Origin: Elusimicrobia bacterium GWA2_51_34
GTDB taxonomy: Bacteria > Elusimicrobiota > Elusimicrobia > Elusimicrobiales > UBA9959
NCBI GenBank assembly: GCA_001799565.1
Contig: MGTS01000014.1
Location: 1-64,000, forward strand
Direction: 5' to 3'
Length of the DNA: 64,000 nt
Shown in pieces: positions 28,402 to 38,945 of the stretch; the first letter of the stretch is position 1; the number at the start of each line of letters is the position of its first letter. The position numbers and the translations under genes are program-made. The notes beneath the pieces were generated by a model. That model was given only the letters and a program-made list of their open reading frames with translations. It made no database searches and was not told the origin of the DNA.

Positions 28402-30909
28402 TTAGGAACATTCCGAATAGCCGCAATCGTGGCAGGTGGGGCCGGAACAGCCGGATTCATACGACACATTGGAGGAGTAGCATTTCGGGCAGTACTGGGT
28501 GCGCGTAACTTCCCAGAGTTCCAGTTTTTCCTGGCCGTTAACGTCCTGTTCTGAGGTCAGCATTCCGGTCCGTTTCAAGTGGCTGCGCAACGCCACGGCT
28601 ATGCCATGCGCTATGGAATTAATGCGGTTCTCGCCCAGGCCCATCGGTCTGTCGCCCTTTACCGAGTTAAGGTGCTTTAATACCTTGACCGGGTCGCCGC
28701 CTTCAGTGAGATATTTTGAAAGAAGAATGCCTATAAGGGCTGTAAGGCCGCTTATCTCGGTGCCGAGCGGCGGGATGTTAGTGAACACCTGATAGGGGCC
28801 GTGTTCGTTATAGTTTATATGTATGTGCAGGGGACCGTAGCCTGTCTTAATCTGGAAATATTCGGATGATACGCCGAAAGACTGATACGGTATTTTTTTC
28901 TTTTTACTCTTTGCCTGCGCCGTAGTGGAGCCGATATTTAAAACCTGCTGCGATTTGCAGCCGTCACGGTAAATTGTCAGGCCCTTGCAGCCCAGCTTGT
29001 GAGCGAGCAGATAGCAGCTGCGTACATCCTCAACGGAGGCCTTGGCCGGCAGATTAATGGTTTTTGACACGGCGTTGTCCGTGTGTTTCTGGAAAGCCGC
29101 CTGGATTTTCACGTGATACTCGGCTGACACATCGTGGGCGGTGGGAAACAGGTCCTGTATGGCTTTTGGGATTTCAGGTATCCCGCGCACGGCTTTATGG
29201 TTGGAATCAATTTTATTCCAGAGAATTTTTTCCTCCAAGCCGAAATAGCCGTTTTTTTCGGCTATTTTCTTAAAAAGCGTGTTCACTTCAAAAAAAGTGT
29301 CTTTGGCATCGGCGTCTTTTCCGTTCTTTATGGATTCAAGGGCTTTGGCGTTGTAGCGGGTATAAGCCACGGCAAAGAACGGCTCAATGCCCGATCCCTG
29401 CAGGCCGGCAGCTATGGCTATGGTGCCGGTGGGCGCTATGGTGGTGCGTGAGGCGTTTCTGGGTTTTGCGGCCACGCCTTTGAAGTACTTGCTTTCCGCG
29501 TCGTAAATGGACCCTTTCCAGTTTTGGAACACGCCGCGTTCTTTGGCCAGTTCCTCGGAAGCTTCCAGGGACTTGTCGTTTATAAACTTCATCACCTCTT
29601 CCGCTTTTTTAAGGCCTTCCGGGCTGTCGTAGGAAACGCCGAGTTTTACGGCGGTTTCTGCCCAGCCCATAACGCCAAGGCCTATTTTGCGGTTGCTTCT
29701 GGCTATTTTCTCTATTTCCGGCAGGGGGTAGTTGTTTATCTCTATGACATTGTCCAAAAACCGTATAGCCTTTGAAACCACGGCGCCCAGACGCTCAAAA
29801 TCAAGCTGGCCGCGTGCTGTTTCTCCGGTAACGAAGTTGGCCAGGTTTATGGAACCCAGGTTGCAGGATTCCCACGGCAGCAGCGGTTGTTCCCCGCAGG
29901 GATTTGTGCTTTCTATCTGGCCCAGCGCGGGGGTGGGGTTTGAGTTGGTTTCATTTATCTTGTCTATAAAAACTATGCCCGGGTCGCCGCTTGTCCAGGC
30001 GGATTCAACCAGCGTATTAAACACCGAACGCGCCGACAGCCTGCCCGTAGTCTCCCTGGTGTGGGGGTTGATCAGATCGTAAGAGGAATTGTTTTCCACC
30101 GCTTTCATGAATTTGTCGTCAAGCGCGACGGAAATATTAAAATTTTCCATTATGCCCGCCTGCGATTTAAGCGCTATGAAATCCTTTATTTCAGGATGCC
30201 AGTAGGGCAGTATCCCCATGTTGGCGCCTCTTCTGGTGCCGCCCTGTTTTACCACGTCGGTCATTTTGTCAAACAGTTTCATGAACGAGATGGCGCCGGA
30301 AGCCACGCCGTTCGTCTTTTTTACAATGTCGCCTTTGGGACGAACGCGGCAGAAAGAGAACCCCGTGCCTCCGCCGGATTTTTGTATCAGGCTTTGCGCG
30401 GTAAGGGCTTTGGCTATGCCTTCTATGGAATCCGGCACCGGCAGCACATAGCAGGCCGACAACTGCTGCAATTCCCTGCCCGCGTTCATAAGGGTGGGGG
30501 AATTAGGCAGAAAATCAAAGTCCGCCATCATGTTGTAAAATTCGGTCTGCCAGCGGAGAGCCGCCTCTCCGGCGGGCGGGATGCTTTGGTGAATTTTTTC
30601 AAGATTTGAAATAAATTTAAGGAAGTTCTCCTCTCTTTCGGAACATTCCGCCAGTCCGTCGTGAAAAAGAATGGTGCGGGCGGGGTTTCCGTCCGTATCG
30701 GTTTTTATTACGCGGCAGCGCACTCCTTCAAAGGCGCCCCATTTTTCCGCGTCAGGATTGAAAATTATTTCCGAAAGCGAGATATTATGGGAAACGCGTG
30801 TAAATAGCTCCTCTATGGTGCTTTCGTCGCGCAGATACTTGTCTTTTATCACCTTGGCCTGATTTTCACTAAGCGCTATTTTTCTTTTTTCCATTATCGT
30901 TGTTTTCAT
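28402..30909 (-). CDS. nrdJ: Adenosylcobalamin-dependent ribonucleoside-diphosphate reductase
   Basis: NSPTLMNAGRELQQLSACYVLPV, NLGSINLANF, CGEQPLLPWESCNLGS, C-terminal CPKCYSSNVSYESGCSGPTCHDCGYSECS. Confidence 0.95.
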   Translation of the reverse strand: MKTTIMEKRKIALSENQAKVIKDKYLRDESTIEELFTRVSHNISLSEIIFNPDAEKWGAFEGVRCRVIKTDTDGNPARTILFHDGLAECSEREENFLKFISNLEKIHQSIPPAGEAALRWQTEFYNMMADFDFLPNSPTLMNAGRELQQLSACYVLPVPDSIEGIAKALTAQSLIQKSGGGTGFSFCRVRPKGDIVKKTNGVASGAISFMKLFDKMTDVVKQGGTRRGANMGILPYWHPEIKDFIALKSQAGIMENFNISVALDDKFMKAVENNSSYDLINPHTRETTGRLSARSVFNTLVESAWTSGDPGIVFIDKINETNSNPTPALGQIESTNPCGEQPLLPWESCNLGSINLANFVTGETARGQLDFERLGAVVSKAIRFLDNVIEINNYPLPEIEKIARSNRKIGLGVMGWAETAVKLGVSYDSPEGLKKAEEVMKFINDKSLEASEELAKERGVFQNWKGSIYDAESKYFKGVAAKPRNASRTTIAPTGTIAIAAGLQGSGIEPFFAVAYTRYNAKALESIKNGKDADAKDTFFEVNTLFKKIAEKNGYFGLEEKILWNKIDSNHKAVRGIPEIPKAIQDLFPTAHDVSAEYHVKIQAAFQKHTDNAVSKTINLPAKASVEDVRSCYLLAHKLGCKGLTIYRDGCKSQQVLNIGSTTAQAKSKKKKIPYQSFGVSSEYFQIKTGYGPLHIHINYNEHGPYQVFTNIPPLGTEISGLTALIGILLSKYLTEGGDPVKVLKHLNSVKGDRPMGLGENRINSIAHGIAVALRSHLKRTGMLTSEQDVNGQEKLELWEVTRTQYCPKCYSSNVSYESGCSGPTCHDCGYSECS

Positions 30910-31397
30910 GTGGCTGCCGCTCCCCCATTTTGTATTTATCCCCGTCTTTTTAGGAAAGTCTTAAAGGGTGTTGCGCCCGGTCCCGAACTAAAAAGTTATT
31001 GGAATTAACTCTAATCTATCAATCATTCAACCCATTGTCAAATTTTCAGACGACAGGGGCTGAAAAACCGGCAATTGCGGTTATTTGAGGTTGTTTGGGC
31101 CGCCAGCCAAAGGGCACGGCGGGTCGGTTTGGGCAGTTGCGAACTTGGTATAATTACCCCGTTATCCGTCCGCCTTAGGCGGATGGAGGGGGCCAAAACC
31201 TTCGGGGTATTGCGTGAAACAAATATTTAACTGAATATCAACATTAAATTAGCGGCAGATACCTATAATACCTTATAAGTGCGGAGAGCAATGCGGGCAA
31301 ATAGCCGGTAGCGGTAACCGCAAAAAACTTTGTCATTAACTTCTTCGTTGCTTGCTGTTCGCCATCTTACTGTTAGCTGACATTAAACGGGAGTTCT

Positions 31398-34352
31398 ATG
31401 AATGAAAAATTTGACGAAAATTCTCTTAACGAAAAGGCTATAAACGATGTGGAAACCGCGCGCCTCGCTTTGCGCTGGTCGCTTGACAAGATCAGGGGCC
31501 TTCAGGAAGAGGCCTTGAAAACCCGTCAGGATCTGCAGGAGCGTTCAAGCCAGGTGGCTTTCCTGGAAAACCAGCTTAAATCCAAAAATTCGGAGATTGA
31601 AAAAATCCTGCGCAGCCACGACGATGAAATGAAATCTAAGCAGGATTCGCTGGAATACCAGTTCCACTCAAAGCTTGAACGTTTGAACGAGCGTGAAAAA
31701 GAGCTTGAAGGCAAGCTTTCCAGGCAGGAAGAGATTTTAAAGCAGAAAGAAAACAAGCTGCTTGACGATTATCAGAAAAAATCCGAGGAGCTTCGCGCCC
31801 GCTGGTCGCAGGTTGAGGCAGAGCTTTGGCAACTGCGTCAAAAACAGCTGGCCAAGCAGCAGGACTTTGAAAAACTCTACTCGGACAGGCTTGAGGACGA
31901 ACGGAAAAAAATCAGCGGGGAGGCCGAGCTGATCAAAGCCTCGCAGGAAAAAGCTTACCACACCAGGCTGGAAGAGCTTGACAAACGCGAGGCCGCCGCG
32001 GCCGAAGAACTGAAAAAACAGGAGGCTGTTTTCAGGTGGGGCAGGGACAGCTGGCAGAAAGAAGTGGACGATCGTGAGAAAGCGCTTAAGCAGAAAGACC
32101 TTGAGATAGACAAAAGGCTGCTTGAAAAAAACCAGGAGATGGAGGATTACAAGGCCAAGCTCAGCCTTATGGAGAAGCAGCTGGCGGAGTTTCCTGAAAA
32201 TCTGCGCAGGCGCGACCAGGACCTTAACCGTTACAAAGACGCGCTCGCAAGCCTTGAGGGCGTCATAAAAACTATTGAAACAGAGAAGAAAAACCAGTTT
32301 TCCCAGCTAAGCGCGGCGCTTGAAGCCGAGAAGAGCCGTTGCGGCGATCTGGAAGCGGAAATACCCAAGCGTCTTAAAATCGCAGTTGAGCACGAGCGCA
32401 ACCGGTTCGGGGAAAAGCTGGCCGCGATTGAAAGCAGTTACAAACAGGACCTTAAAAAGGGCCAGGAAGAGATAGAGTATCTGTCACGCAACCTGAGAAC
32501 TTTTGAAGAAACCATGAAAACTATGCAGACGGACCGCGACGCTTTATCGCAGAAGGCGGACCGCCTGCAAACCCAGCTTAACATAAAGGCGGAAGAGATC
32601 TCTTTCCGCGAAAAACAGCTTCAGTCCGAATACGAGGTGAGGCTTAAAGTTGAGCTGGAAAAACATACCACCGCCCTTAAAACAGAAATGGAAACCGGCG
32701 GGCGCATTTACGAAGACAGTTTGCGCATGAAAGTGGAGGAAATAGCGCATTTAAGGAAAGATCTGGAGGAATCTTCGCGTGATAAAGGCGGCCTGCAGAA
32801 TCTTGCGGCTACCCTGCGCCGTGAACTTGCCGCCCTTGGCGAAAAGCGCGAACGGGACCTGCAGGCGCTTAAAATTCAGCTTAAGGCCGCCCATGAGGCG
32901 GAACTTGCCCAGGTTTTTGACGGCGAAGCGCGCCGCCACGGCGAGGAAAAACAAAAAATGCTGGCGGCTTTTGATGAAGCCGCCGCCGGCGAAAAGCTTT
33001 TTGCCGCCAGAAAAGAGGAAGAACTTCAAAACCTGAAAATGGCTCTTGCAAAGGAGCAGGAAAACAGGAAATTGGCGCTTGCGGGTGCGTCTGCCGAAAA
33101 AAAAGAGGCGCTTGAAGCCCAGGCCGCGCGTTACGGAGAAGAAAGAGGATTTGACGCGGAAAAAATAGTACAGCTGAGTAAAGCCCTTGAAGCCGCGAAA
33201 ATAGAGCGTGAAGAGCTGGTGCTGATGGAGCGCGAGCGCCTGGCGCGCCTCTACACTGAAAAGGAAAAAGATTTTGACGAACAGCTGCTCCAAAAAGACA
33301 GGGAAACGGCCAGGCTTAAAGACGAGCTTAAGCGCCTTGGCGCGGAAAAAGACGCCCGGTTGCTGGAGACGGAGGGGGAAAAATCCGGCCTTCAGGACAA
33401 AAACAGGGCGCTTTTACAGCGGGTGCTCAGCTTCCAGGCCGAGGCCCGCCTGGAAGTTGAAGCCGCGGTCCGGAAAGAAAATGAAAAGGCCGCCGAGCAG
33501 CTTGCCCGCAAAAACCAGGAAATAGAGGCGGTAAAGCAGCTGCGCGAAACACAGGAGGACGCTTACCGGCGCACGCTTGAGGATTTCCGCTCAAAGCTTT
33601 CGGAAACTGTGGCGAAAACAGAGGGGTTTAAGAAGCTTGCCGACGAAAGACAGGCGCGGCTGAACGCGCTGGAGACGGAGCTTTCATACGGGCGTAAACG
33701 CTGGGAAGACCAGCTGGCGGCCCTGGCTCTTAAGCTGGAAAACCGGGAGAAAGAATTTACGGCGCTTAAATCCGACTCCGAAGACTTTAAGTCCGCATTT
33801 GAGGAAGAAGTACGCGAGTCGCAAAAAAAGGTTAACGACGCTCTTCTTAAGTTCCGTTCGTCCGAGGAGCAGCGGACGGCAAAGGAAAAGCAGGCGGAGC
33901 AGTTTAAGCGCGAGGGCGAATTCTGGAAGGCTGAGGCGCTCCGCAAAGAGGAAGAGCTGGGCGCCGCCAAAAACTCCAGCGCCCTGGCGCAGGAGACCCA
34001 GGCGCGGGAAATACGGGCCTCGCGGGAGCGCGACGCGGCCGCCTTCACCGAAAGGGAAAAACTTTTAAACCGGGAAGTTGCCGCGCTCAGGGAAGTTCTC
34101 GGAGAAAAAGAGGCCCTGGCGGAACAGCTTAAAGCCGCCGAGGAAGAATATAAAAAAATGAACGCGCGGCTGAAAGCCATGCTGGAGGAAGAGCGTAAAA
34201 AACGCGCGGACGCGGAAATAAACGCCGACGGCGTCGGTCTCGGCCTGGCCCAGAAAGACGAAGAATTGCGGGTTCTGGCGGGTGAGCTTGAAGCCGCGCG
34301 CCGTGAGCTTAAAACATTTAAGGAAAAACTTAAGACGCGTAAGAGCCGGTAA
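31398..34352 (+). CDS. Giant coiled-coil protein (984 aa)
   Basis: Uninterrupted ORF, heptad-rich Glu/Lys/Leu/Gln composition, no signal peptide or TM helix. Confidence 0.85.
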   Translation: MNEKFDENSLNEKAINDVETARLALRWSLDKIRGLQEEALKTRQDLQERSSQVAFLENQLKSKNSEIEKILRSHDDEMKSKQDSLEYQFHSKLERLNEREKELEGKLSRQEEILKQKENKLLDDYQKKSEELRARWSQVEAELWQLRQKQLAKQQDFEKLYSDRLEDERKKISGEAELIKASQEKAYHTRLEELDKREAAAAEELKKQEAVFRWGRDSWQKEVDDREKALKQKDLEIDKRLLEKNQEMEDYKAKLSLMEKQLAEFPENLRRRDQDLNRYKDALASLEGVIKTIETEKKNQFSQLSAALEAEKSRCGDLEAEIPKRLKIAVEHERNRFGEKLAAIESSYKQDLKKGQEEIEYLSRNLRTFEETMKTMQTDRDALSQKADRLQTQLNIKAEEISFREKQLQSEYEVRLKVELEKHTTALKTEMETGGRIYEDSLRMKVEEIAHLRKDLEESSRDKGGLQNLAATLRRELAALGEKRERDLQALKIQLKAAHEAELAQVFDGEARRHGEEKQKMLAAFDEAAAGEKLFAARKEEELQNLKMALAKEQENRKLALAGASAEKKEALEAQAARYGEERGFDAEKIVQLSKALEAAKIEREELVLMERERLARLYTEKEKDFDEQLLQKDRETARLKDELKRLGAEKDARLLETEGEKSGLQDKNRALLQRVLSFQAEARLEVEAAVRKENEKAAEQLARKNQEIEAVKQLRETQEDAYRRTLEDFRSKLSETVAKTEGFKKLADERQARLNALETELSYGRKRWEDQLAALALKLENREKEFTALKSDSEDFKSAFEEEVRESQKKVNDALLKFRSSEEQRTAKEKQAEQFKREGEFWKAEALRKEEELGAAKNSSALAQETQAREIRASRERDAAAFTEREKLLNREVAALREVLGEKEALAEQLKAAEEEYKKMNARLKAMLEEERKKRADAEINADGVGLGLAQKDEELRVLAGELEAARRELKTFKEKLKTRKSR

Positions 34353-34368
34353 AATAGCGTCTAACACG

Positions 34369-34410
34369 AAACATCCCCCCGTCCGTTTCAGGCGGACGGG
34401 GGGATGTTTT
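34369..34410. terminator. Bidirectional terminator
   Basis: aaacatccccccgtccgtttcaggcggacggggggatgtttt. Confidence 0.9.
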
Positions 34411-34443
34411 ACTGTCGCGAAAGGATCTGAGCTTCGCGCTGTT

Positions 34444-34896
34444 TTAATCCATAAGTTCGCTGGTATTCGAGCCGCCTGTAACGGTTACACGATTGCCCGG
34501 CACAGTGTAGACGAGGGAGTAGGCGCCGTACCGCTTAGGCAACGTTCCGCCCTCTTTCGCGGTCCTCGTGGCGGTGATGGTATATCCGGTATCGCCGTCC
34601 AAGGCGAGAGTATAGAGAAAATCCCCCATTGTGCATGTTGCGCCCGAGCAGACGCCGGAGGTGCCGGTATAAGTCTGGTCCAGTTTGGAGAAGTCCGCTG
34701 TGTAGCCGCCCATCCTTACCTGATAGCTCTCCTCGGCCGAGGCGACGCCGCCGAATACGCTGTTCGGCCCGGAAATCCTAGATCTTTCCACCACTCTGAA
34801 ATACTGCGGTATGGCTACGGAAGCCAGAATACCGATGATGAGCACGACTACCAGAAGTTCTATTAATGTAAAACCTGCCTTGTTTTTGCTTTTCAT
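34444..34896 (-). CDS. Type IV pilin/pseudopilin-like protein
   Basis: KAGFTLIELLVVVLIIGILASVAIPQYFR class III signal. Confidence 0.93.
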   Translation of the reverse strand: MKSKNKAGFTLIELLVVVLIIGILASVAIPQYFRVVERSRISGPNSVFGGVASAEESYQVRMGGYTADFSKLDQTYTGTSGVCSGATCTMGDFLYTLALDGDTGYTITATRTAKEGGTLPKRYGAYSLVYTVPGNRVTVTGGSNTSELMD

Positions 34897-35030
34897 AACC
34901 CCTCCGTTTAACCCAACTCGAACAGTCCGCTTAAAGCGGAACTGTGGACTAACTGCGACTTATATGACAGTATAGCATAAAATAAAAAAGGCGCTCTTGG
35001 TGCGTGTATTTAGGCGGGCGCAAAGCACCC

Positions 35031-35185
35031 GTCGCAAGTCACCAGTCTAGTCAGTTGCAAGTCTCAAGTCACAGGTCACAAGTGGAGAAACTAAGAATTA
35101 ATAATTTTGACTCTTCACACTTTGTTGCTTGTGACATGCAACATGTGACCTGAAACTTGAAACTAAGCTGGCTTGTAACTTGCCC
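35031..35185. repeat. Heptamer-arm hairpin, gtcacaa family
   Basis: caagtcaccagtc...caagtctcaagtcacaggtcacaagtgg / cttgtgacatgcaacatgtgacctgaaacttg; loop related to 15891-16080. Confidence 0.88.
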
Positions 35186-35226
35186 GCCAGACGGCCGGCG
35201 GGTCAGCCTCTGGCGGAAAATTTATT

Positions 35227-35298
35227 TGCGCCCGGCGCGATTCGAACGCGCGGCCACTCGCTTAAAAGGCGAATGCTCTACCCCTGAGCTACGGGCGC
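35227..35298 (-). tRNA. tRNA-Lys (anticodon UUU)
   Basis: Reverse complement gcgcccgtagctcaggggtagagcattcgccttttaagcgagtggccgcgcgttcgaatcgcgccgggcgca. Confidence 0.93.
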
Positions 35299-35397
35299 AT
35301 AGAAAAACCTGCAACACAACCACTCAGCTTATCTGCCTGAGCAGCGGCTAAATTATACAAAAATAAATAAGCGCCGGAAATAAAATATAATGTAACC

Positions 35398-36201
35398 ATG
35401 CCGGCAAACAGGCGCTATAGGGTGCGTGTAAGAGTTAAAGTCCGTAAGCGGCTTTTTAAGCGCTCAGGGTTTATTTTCGGACTCGCGCTGGCGGCCGGGC
35501 TTGCGGCCTACGCCGGTTTCCTGTCATTCGGGGCTGTAGGGAGGTTGTCCCCGGTCCCGTTTTTTTCGTTCCGCCTGAAAGAGCTTAAACTCAACTGTCC
35601 CGCGCCGGCCGTAACCGAAGAGATTCGGGCTCTTTTTTTGGCCCGCAGTGGCCGGACGCTTTCATCTTCGGATTGTTCGGCCCTGGCCCGTGAGATAAAA
35701 AAACGTCACACGGCCGTGCGCGAGGTTTCGGTCAGGCGTAACTTTTTAAACGGCGGAGCCTCGGTTACAGTACGTCTGGAACCCGTGCTGACGCCGGTGT
35801 TCCTTGAGGGCGAAACTACAGCGTACCTTTCCAGGAGCGGGAAACTTATATCCGAAAGTTTTTCTCCGCCGCTTCAAAATAGTTTGAGGGCTGAAATTTA
35901 TGGTTCGGAGAAAAGTTTCAGTATGCCCGCTTTAGCCGGGTTTATAAGCGATATGGGCATTTTGAAAAAAAGTTTTTTAAGCCCGCCCGAGCGTTTGGAA
36001 TACCGGCCGCGCGAAAAAATCTGCCGGATTTTTCTTAGTAACGGCTGTGAGGTGTTGTGGGGGGAATTTGAATTCACGCGCTTAAAAGTATTAAGATTGA
36101 ACGAAGTTCTGAATGATGTTTCCTCAAAGTTAAGGCTGCCTGTAAAGGTAGACCTGAGATCTTTCAGGGAAGGACGGATTTTTGTTTCCGCCGGGGCGTG
36201 A
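35398..36201 (+). CDS. ftsQ: FtsQ-like cell division protein
   Basis: N-terminal TM, POTRA-like region, directly upstream of ftsA-ftsZ. Confidence 0.7.
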   Translation: MPANRRYRVRVRVKVRKRLFKRSGFIFGLALAAGLAAYAGFLSFGAVGRLSPVPFFSFRLKELKLNCPAPAVTEEIRALFLARSGRTLSSSDCSALAREIKKRHTAVREVSVRRNFLNGGASVTVRLEPVLTPVFLEGETTAYLSRSGKLISESFSPPLQNSLRAEIYGSEKSFSMPALAGFISDMGILKKSFLSPPERLEYRPREKICRIFLSNGCEVLWGEFEFTRLKVLRLNEVLNDVSSKLRLPVKVDLRSFREGRIFVSAGA

Positions 36202-36341
36202 GAGGCGTAAAATACAGAATAAGCTGAAATTAAGTATAATTTTATTTCCTGAAGTTTATTTTCATTAAATCGGTCTGTTGCCGCTCAGCCCAAACAACCT
36301 AAGCGGTCACTCTTTAATAAAGCGTGCCTCTGGAGCTTAAT

Positions 36342-37571
36342 ATGGGAAAACCGGAAATTATAGCCGGGCTAGACATGGGTTCAAGCCGGGTTACCTGCGT
36401 TATTGCCGCGCGAGACCCGGATGAAGACAAAATAAGGGTGCTTTCCGGCGCTTCGGTGGCCTGCAAGGGTTTGAAAGGCGGGGTAGTGGTCAACATCTCT
36501 GAAACCGCCAGGGCGGTGGCGAGTGTTATGGAGGAAGCGGAAGAAAAAGCCAAGGAAATGGTGGGGGAGGTCTACCTTGGTGTGAGAGGGGCTCACATAC
36601 AGTCTTTTAACAACCGCGGCGCGTATAACATCGCGCGCACTGATCGTGAAATAACGGCTGAAGACGTGTCAAACGTGATAGAAACAGCCAAGGCCGTTCC
36701 AATTTCTTCCGACAGGGAAATACTTCATGTGATCCCGCAGGGTTTCTCTCTTGACCGCCAGCGCGGCGTGCCGAACCCTGTCGGCATGGAAGGCTCGCTT
36801 TTGGAAGTAGGAGTGCATATAGTTACGGCGTCAAGTTCTCACATAAACAACCTGATGAAGTCGGTGTCGCAGGCTGGTTTCCGCGTGGTGGATACCATAT
36901 ACACCCTGCTCGCGGTGGGCGAGCTTGTGGTTTCAAGCGAGGAAAAGGACCTGGGGTGCCTGCTTATTGATATGGGAGGGCAAACCACCTCCGCCGGCAT
37001 TTATTACGAGGGCAGTATACATTTTTCAAAAGAAATAGCCTCCGGCGGCGACTATATTACCCGCGACATCGCCTATGGTTTTGGCACCACCATGCCCATA
37101 GCCCAGGAAATAAAGGAGAAATACGGCGCGGTAATATCAAACCTTATAGAAGAGGATAAAACCATAAGCATTACCGGCATGGACGGCGTAACTAAAAAAG
37201 AAGTGAAACCGCGTGACCTGCTTGATTTTATCCAGCCGAGGGCTGAGGAAATTTACGACAGGGTGAATGCCGCGGTGCAGAATTCAAATTATTCCGATCT
37301 CCCGGGAGGGGCCATTCTTACCGGCGGCGCCGCGCTTTTAAAGGGCATGAGTTCGGCGGCGGAACAGCTGCTGGACCTTAAACAGTCGCGGCTTGGCGCT
37401 CCGGTGCAGGCAATACTTGAGTGTCCGCCTCAATACTCCACTCAGCCCTATATGGGCGCTTTGGGACTTGTGTGCTATCCAAACCTGAAAACCTGGAATG
37501 CAGATACCCCCGGTGTGGCCGGAGTGTCGCTTGAAAAAAGAGCCTGGCGCTGGCTCAAGGATTTGTTTTGA
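36342..37571 (+). CDS. ftsA: Cell division protein FtsA
   Basis: IIAGLDMGSSRVTCVIA, GCLLIDMGGQTTSAGIYYEGS, GGAILTGGAALLKG. Confidence 0.97.
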   Translation: MGKPEIIAGLDMGSSRVTCVIAARDPDEDKIRVLSGASVACKGLKGGVVVNISETARAVASVMEEAEEKAKEMVGEVYLGVRGAHIQSFNNRGAYNIARTDREITAEDVSNVIETAKAVPISSDREILHVIPQGFSLDRQRGVPNPVGMEGSLLEVGVHIVTASSSHINNLMKSVSQAGFRVVDTIYTLLAVGELVVSSEEKDLGCLLIDMGGQTTSAGIYYEGSIHFSKEIASGGDYITRDIAYGFGTTMPIAQEIKEKYGAVISNLIEEDKTISITGMDGVTKKEVKPRDLLDFIQPRAEEIYDRVNAAVQNSNYSDLPGGAILTGGAALLKGMSSAAEQLLDLKQSRLGAPVQAILECPPQYSTQPYMGALGLVCYPNLKTWNADTPGVAGVSLEKRAWRWLKDLF

Positions 37572-37574
37572 AAG

Positions 37575-37652
37575 ATAGGCTGAAGGCTGTAGGCTATTAG
37601 GCTGTTAGCCAAATCCGATTCTCACCTAATAGTCTAACAGCCTACAGCCTAA
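37575..37652. repeat. Heptamer-arm hairpin, taggctg family
   Basis: ataggctgaaggctgtaggctattaggctgttagcc / ctaatagtctaacagcctacagcct. Confidence 0.9.
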
Positions 37653-37676
37653 ACAACCTGACGGTTATATTTTATT

Positions 37677-38819
37677 ATGACTGAAACGAATATACAGTAC
37701 AGCGGCGACTTCAACGAAAGAGAAGCCCGCATAAAGGTTGTAGGTGTGGGCGGCGGAGGCGGTAATGCGGTGAACCGCATGGTGGAGGCTGATGTGCGCC
37801 GGGTGGAGTTTGTGGCGCTTAACACCGACGCTCAGGATTTGCGGCGCAGTAAAGCCTCAAACCGCATACAGATAGGCGAAAACCTTACCAAGGGTCTTGG
37901 CGTGGGCGGGGACCCCGCTCTGGGCCGCCTGGCCGCCCAGGAATCCGTGGATATAATAAAAGAAACCGTGGCCGACACCGAGCTGCTTTTTATAACTGCC
38001 GGCATGGGCGGAGGCACCGGCACCGGAGCCGCGCCTGTGGTGGCGCAGGTGGCCAAAGAAAACACCGGGGCGCTGGTTATAGGCGTGGTTACCAGGCCTT
38101 TTGAATTTGAGGGCGCGGCGCGGTCCGCCCAGGCGCAGGAAGGCATCCACGAACTGCGCAAGCACGTGGACTGTCTGCTTGTAATACCGAACGACAGGAT
38201 GCTTGAAGTGGTGGACCGCAACACCCCGGCGAGCGAGGCCTACCGCATTGCCGACGACGTTCTGCGCCAGGCTATACAGGGTATTTCAGACGTTATCACC
38301 AAGGCCGGGGATATAAATGTGGATTTTAAGGATGTGAGAAGAATAATGACCAGATCCGGCGAAGCCCTTATAGGCATAGGGCGGGCCTCCGGCCCTGAGC
38401 GTCACCTTGAGGCAGCGAAAAATGCCATAACTTCGCCCATGCTTGAAAGCGCGGTTATTGACGGCGCCAAAGGACTGCTGGTTAATTTCACCAGTTCAAG
38501 GAATGTGCGCCTGGTGGAAATCAGCGAGGCGATGGATTACATCATGAAATCGGCAAACACGGACGTATTTATGAAATACGGGCAGGCCTACGACGAAACA
38601 ATGGGCGAAGAATTAAAAATAACCGTTATAGCCACCGGTTTCCCCGCCAAAAAAAATGATTTAATATCGGATCTTTCCAGGCGTCCGCGCGGTAAAACCA
38701 GGGACTACGGCTATGATGATTTTTTTGCCGTTCCAGCCCAGGCGCCGGTTCAGGCCGAAGAAGACACGGAAAAACCGGCCTATTTAAGGCGCAAGGCCGG
38801 CTCAAGAAGACTGAAGTAG
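37677..38819 (+). CDS. ftsZ: Cell division protein FtsZ
   Basis: VGVGGGGGNAVNRM, FITAGMGGGTGTGAAPVVA, NTDAQDLRRS. Confidence 0.99.
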   Translation: MTETNIQYSGDFNEREARIKVVGVGGGGGNAVNRMVEADVRRVEFVALNTDAQDLRRSKASNRIQIGENLTKGLGVGGDPALGRLAAQESVDIIKETVADTELLFITAGMGGGTGTGAAPVVAQVAKENTGALVIGVVTRPFEFEGAARSAQAQEGIHELRKHVDCLLVIPNDRMLEVVDRNTPASEAYRIADDVLRQAIQGISDVITKAGDINVDFKDVRRIMTRSGEALIGIGRASGPERHLEAAKNAITSPMLESAVIDGAKGLLVNFTSSRNVRLVEISEAMDYIMKSANTDVFMKYGQAYDETMGEELKITVIATGFPAKKNDLISDLSRRPRGKTRDYGYDDFFAVPAQAPVQAEEDTEKPAYLRRKAGSRRLK

Positions 38820-38851
38820 GGGCCGGAAGTAAATTCGCACCGCAAATTTAC

Positions 38852-38926
38852 GCTGGTAGGCTGGTAAGCTTGTAGGCCTATTAAGAGACTTCTCACAAAG
38901 CCTACTAGCCTACTGGCATACCAGCA
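38852..38926. repeat. Octamer-arm hairpin, gctggtag family
   Basis: gctggtaggctggtaagcttgtaggc / gcctactagcctactggcataccagc. Confidence 0.9.
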
Positions 38927-38945
38927 GTAAAAGGAATTTCTGACT

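Noticed and set aside
30910-31397. Cobalamin riboswitch upstream of nrdJ
   Set aside because: Long gap before a B12-dependent enzyme, but I could not identify a B12 box or convincing secondary structure by eye
34282-34866. 194-aa plus-strand ORF opposite the pilin
   Set aside because: Antisense to a well-supported pilin gene and running through a terminator
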